Source of the DNA: Rhizophagus irregularis
Lineage: Eukaryota; Glomeromycota; Glomeromycetes; Glomerales; Glomeraceae
NCBI RefSeq assembly: GCF_026210795.1
Contig: NC_089430.1
Span: 5,890,001 to 5,954,000 of the forward strand
Direction of reading: 5' to 3'
DNA length: 64,000 nt
The notes under the pieces were generated by a model. The model was given only the letters and a program-made list of their open reading frames with translations, ran no database searches and was not told where the DNA came from. Each line of letters starts with the position of its first letter. Within the stretch, counting starts at the first letter, position 1. Position numbers and translations under genes: made by a program. Below, in pieces: positions 63,437 through 64,000 of this stretch.

Positions 63437-64000
63437 ATATAATCTTTAAAAATTATAATTTAAAGGTAATTTTAACTGCTTTACAAATTTATTTAATACT
63501 TTAAGAAAAATTATAAATACCATTTTTGACATTTTTGATAATTTATAACTTGAAGATAAGAAATATCAAATCTTACCTAAAGTGAAAAATAAATTTACTT
63601 TTTACTTTTTTAACATTTTAACATTATATTTTTATTTTATTTTTAGTTTCAGTTGATGAATATTAGAACTCTTAAACAGTTTTAAACTATCTAAAATTAT
63701 ATCTAAAACTGGTTTAGATAGTTTAAAATTATTCAATTAAAAAAACTAATTAGACAAGTTTAAAATTTAATACTACTATAAAGTTTCTGAAAAAATAAAT
63801 ATAATTAAAAATTTTATAATTATAAATTAATATATACACTTATAAATATATTATTTAATATAAAAATTAACTAAAATATAATAACTAAAAGATCCTACTT
63901 AACTTTTAATAGAGGTTTTTAGGTGGGTCCTGTGAATGCCTTGCGTAAAAAGAAGGGCATTTATGCTAAGAATGGCCATTTTTAAATGAACTATAGCCTC
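63437..64000. other. Gene-free window end
   Basis: AT-rich. The last ~80 bases (63920-64000) are less AT-rich and may begin another feature beyond the window. Confidence 0.4.

Overview
The window looks like nuclear DNA of an arbuscular mycorrhizal fungus of the Rhizophagus irregularis type. The DNA is very AT-rich. Genes are split by many short (about 55-110 bp) GT-AG introns. The two tandem kinases carry the N-terminal FQQNFKNWTSG block and the IPYDKF...GGFGKVYKANW block that I associate with the expanded Glomeromycotina tyrosine-kinase-like family. AIG1-type GTPase, ion-transport and ZMYM2/Crypton-like recombinase genes, also expanded in these fungi, are present. No species was checked by search.

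The layout is two-compartment. Positions 1-27 kb and 54-59 kb are accessory: transposons, miniature inverted-repeat elements and broken multigene-family members. The left part holds a small MULE-like miniature element (322-562). Next is a 5-kb element with about 85-bp inverted ends (1051-6115), containing a broken Crypton-like tyrosine recombinase and a nested, apparently intact pogo/Tigger transposon (1270-3553). Then come a six-exon TRP/polycystin-like channel gene (7186-11360), a decayed gene copy split by a 505-bp element, a broken AIG1 GTPase-Hint fusion gene (15.8-17.7 kb), a second recombinase copy with intact catalytic residues (18.3-19.8 kb), and two tandem kinase genes. The first kinase copy carries a 2-bp deletion, a solo LTR in intron 1 and a hAT-like insertion at an exon end. 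The second is intact.

Positions 28-54 kb and 59.7-62 kb are a core block of single-copy genes: O-fucosyltransferase-like, MidA/DUF185 methyltransferase, Pol III subunit Rpc25, an Lte1-like Ras GEF, tRNA-Leu(CAA), septin Cdc10, serine palmitoyltransferase Lcb2, a CFAP300 homologue, trifunctional folate enzyme Fol1, Srp54 and mitochondrial prolyl-tRNA synthetase. I resolved exon structures by matching splice sites and reading phase; most close perfectly.

The genes do not form an operon or one pathway. The points most worth a second look are: the AIG1-coiled coil-Hint architecture; a deaminase-fold gene with two frameshifts joined to an unknown C-terminal domain; the recombinase gene inside a long-inverted-repeat element; the ciliary dynein-assembly protein CFAP300 in a lineage without flagella; and the occupied-site/empty-site pair created by the hAT-like insertion.
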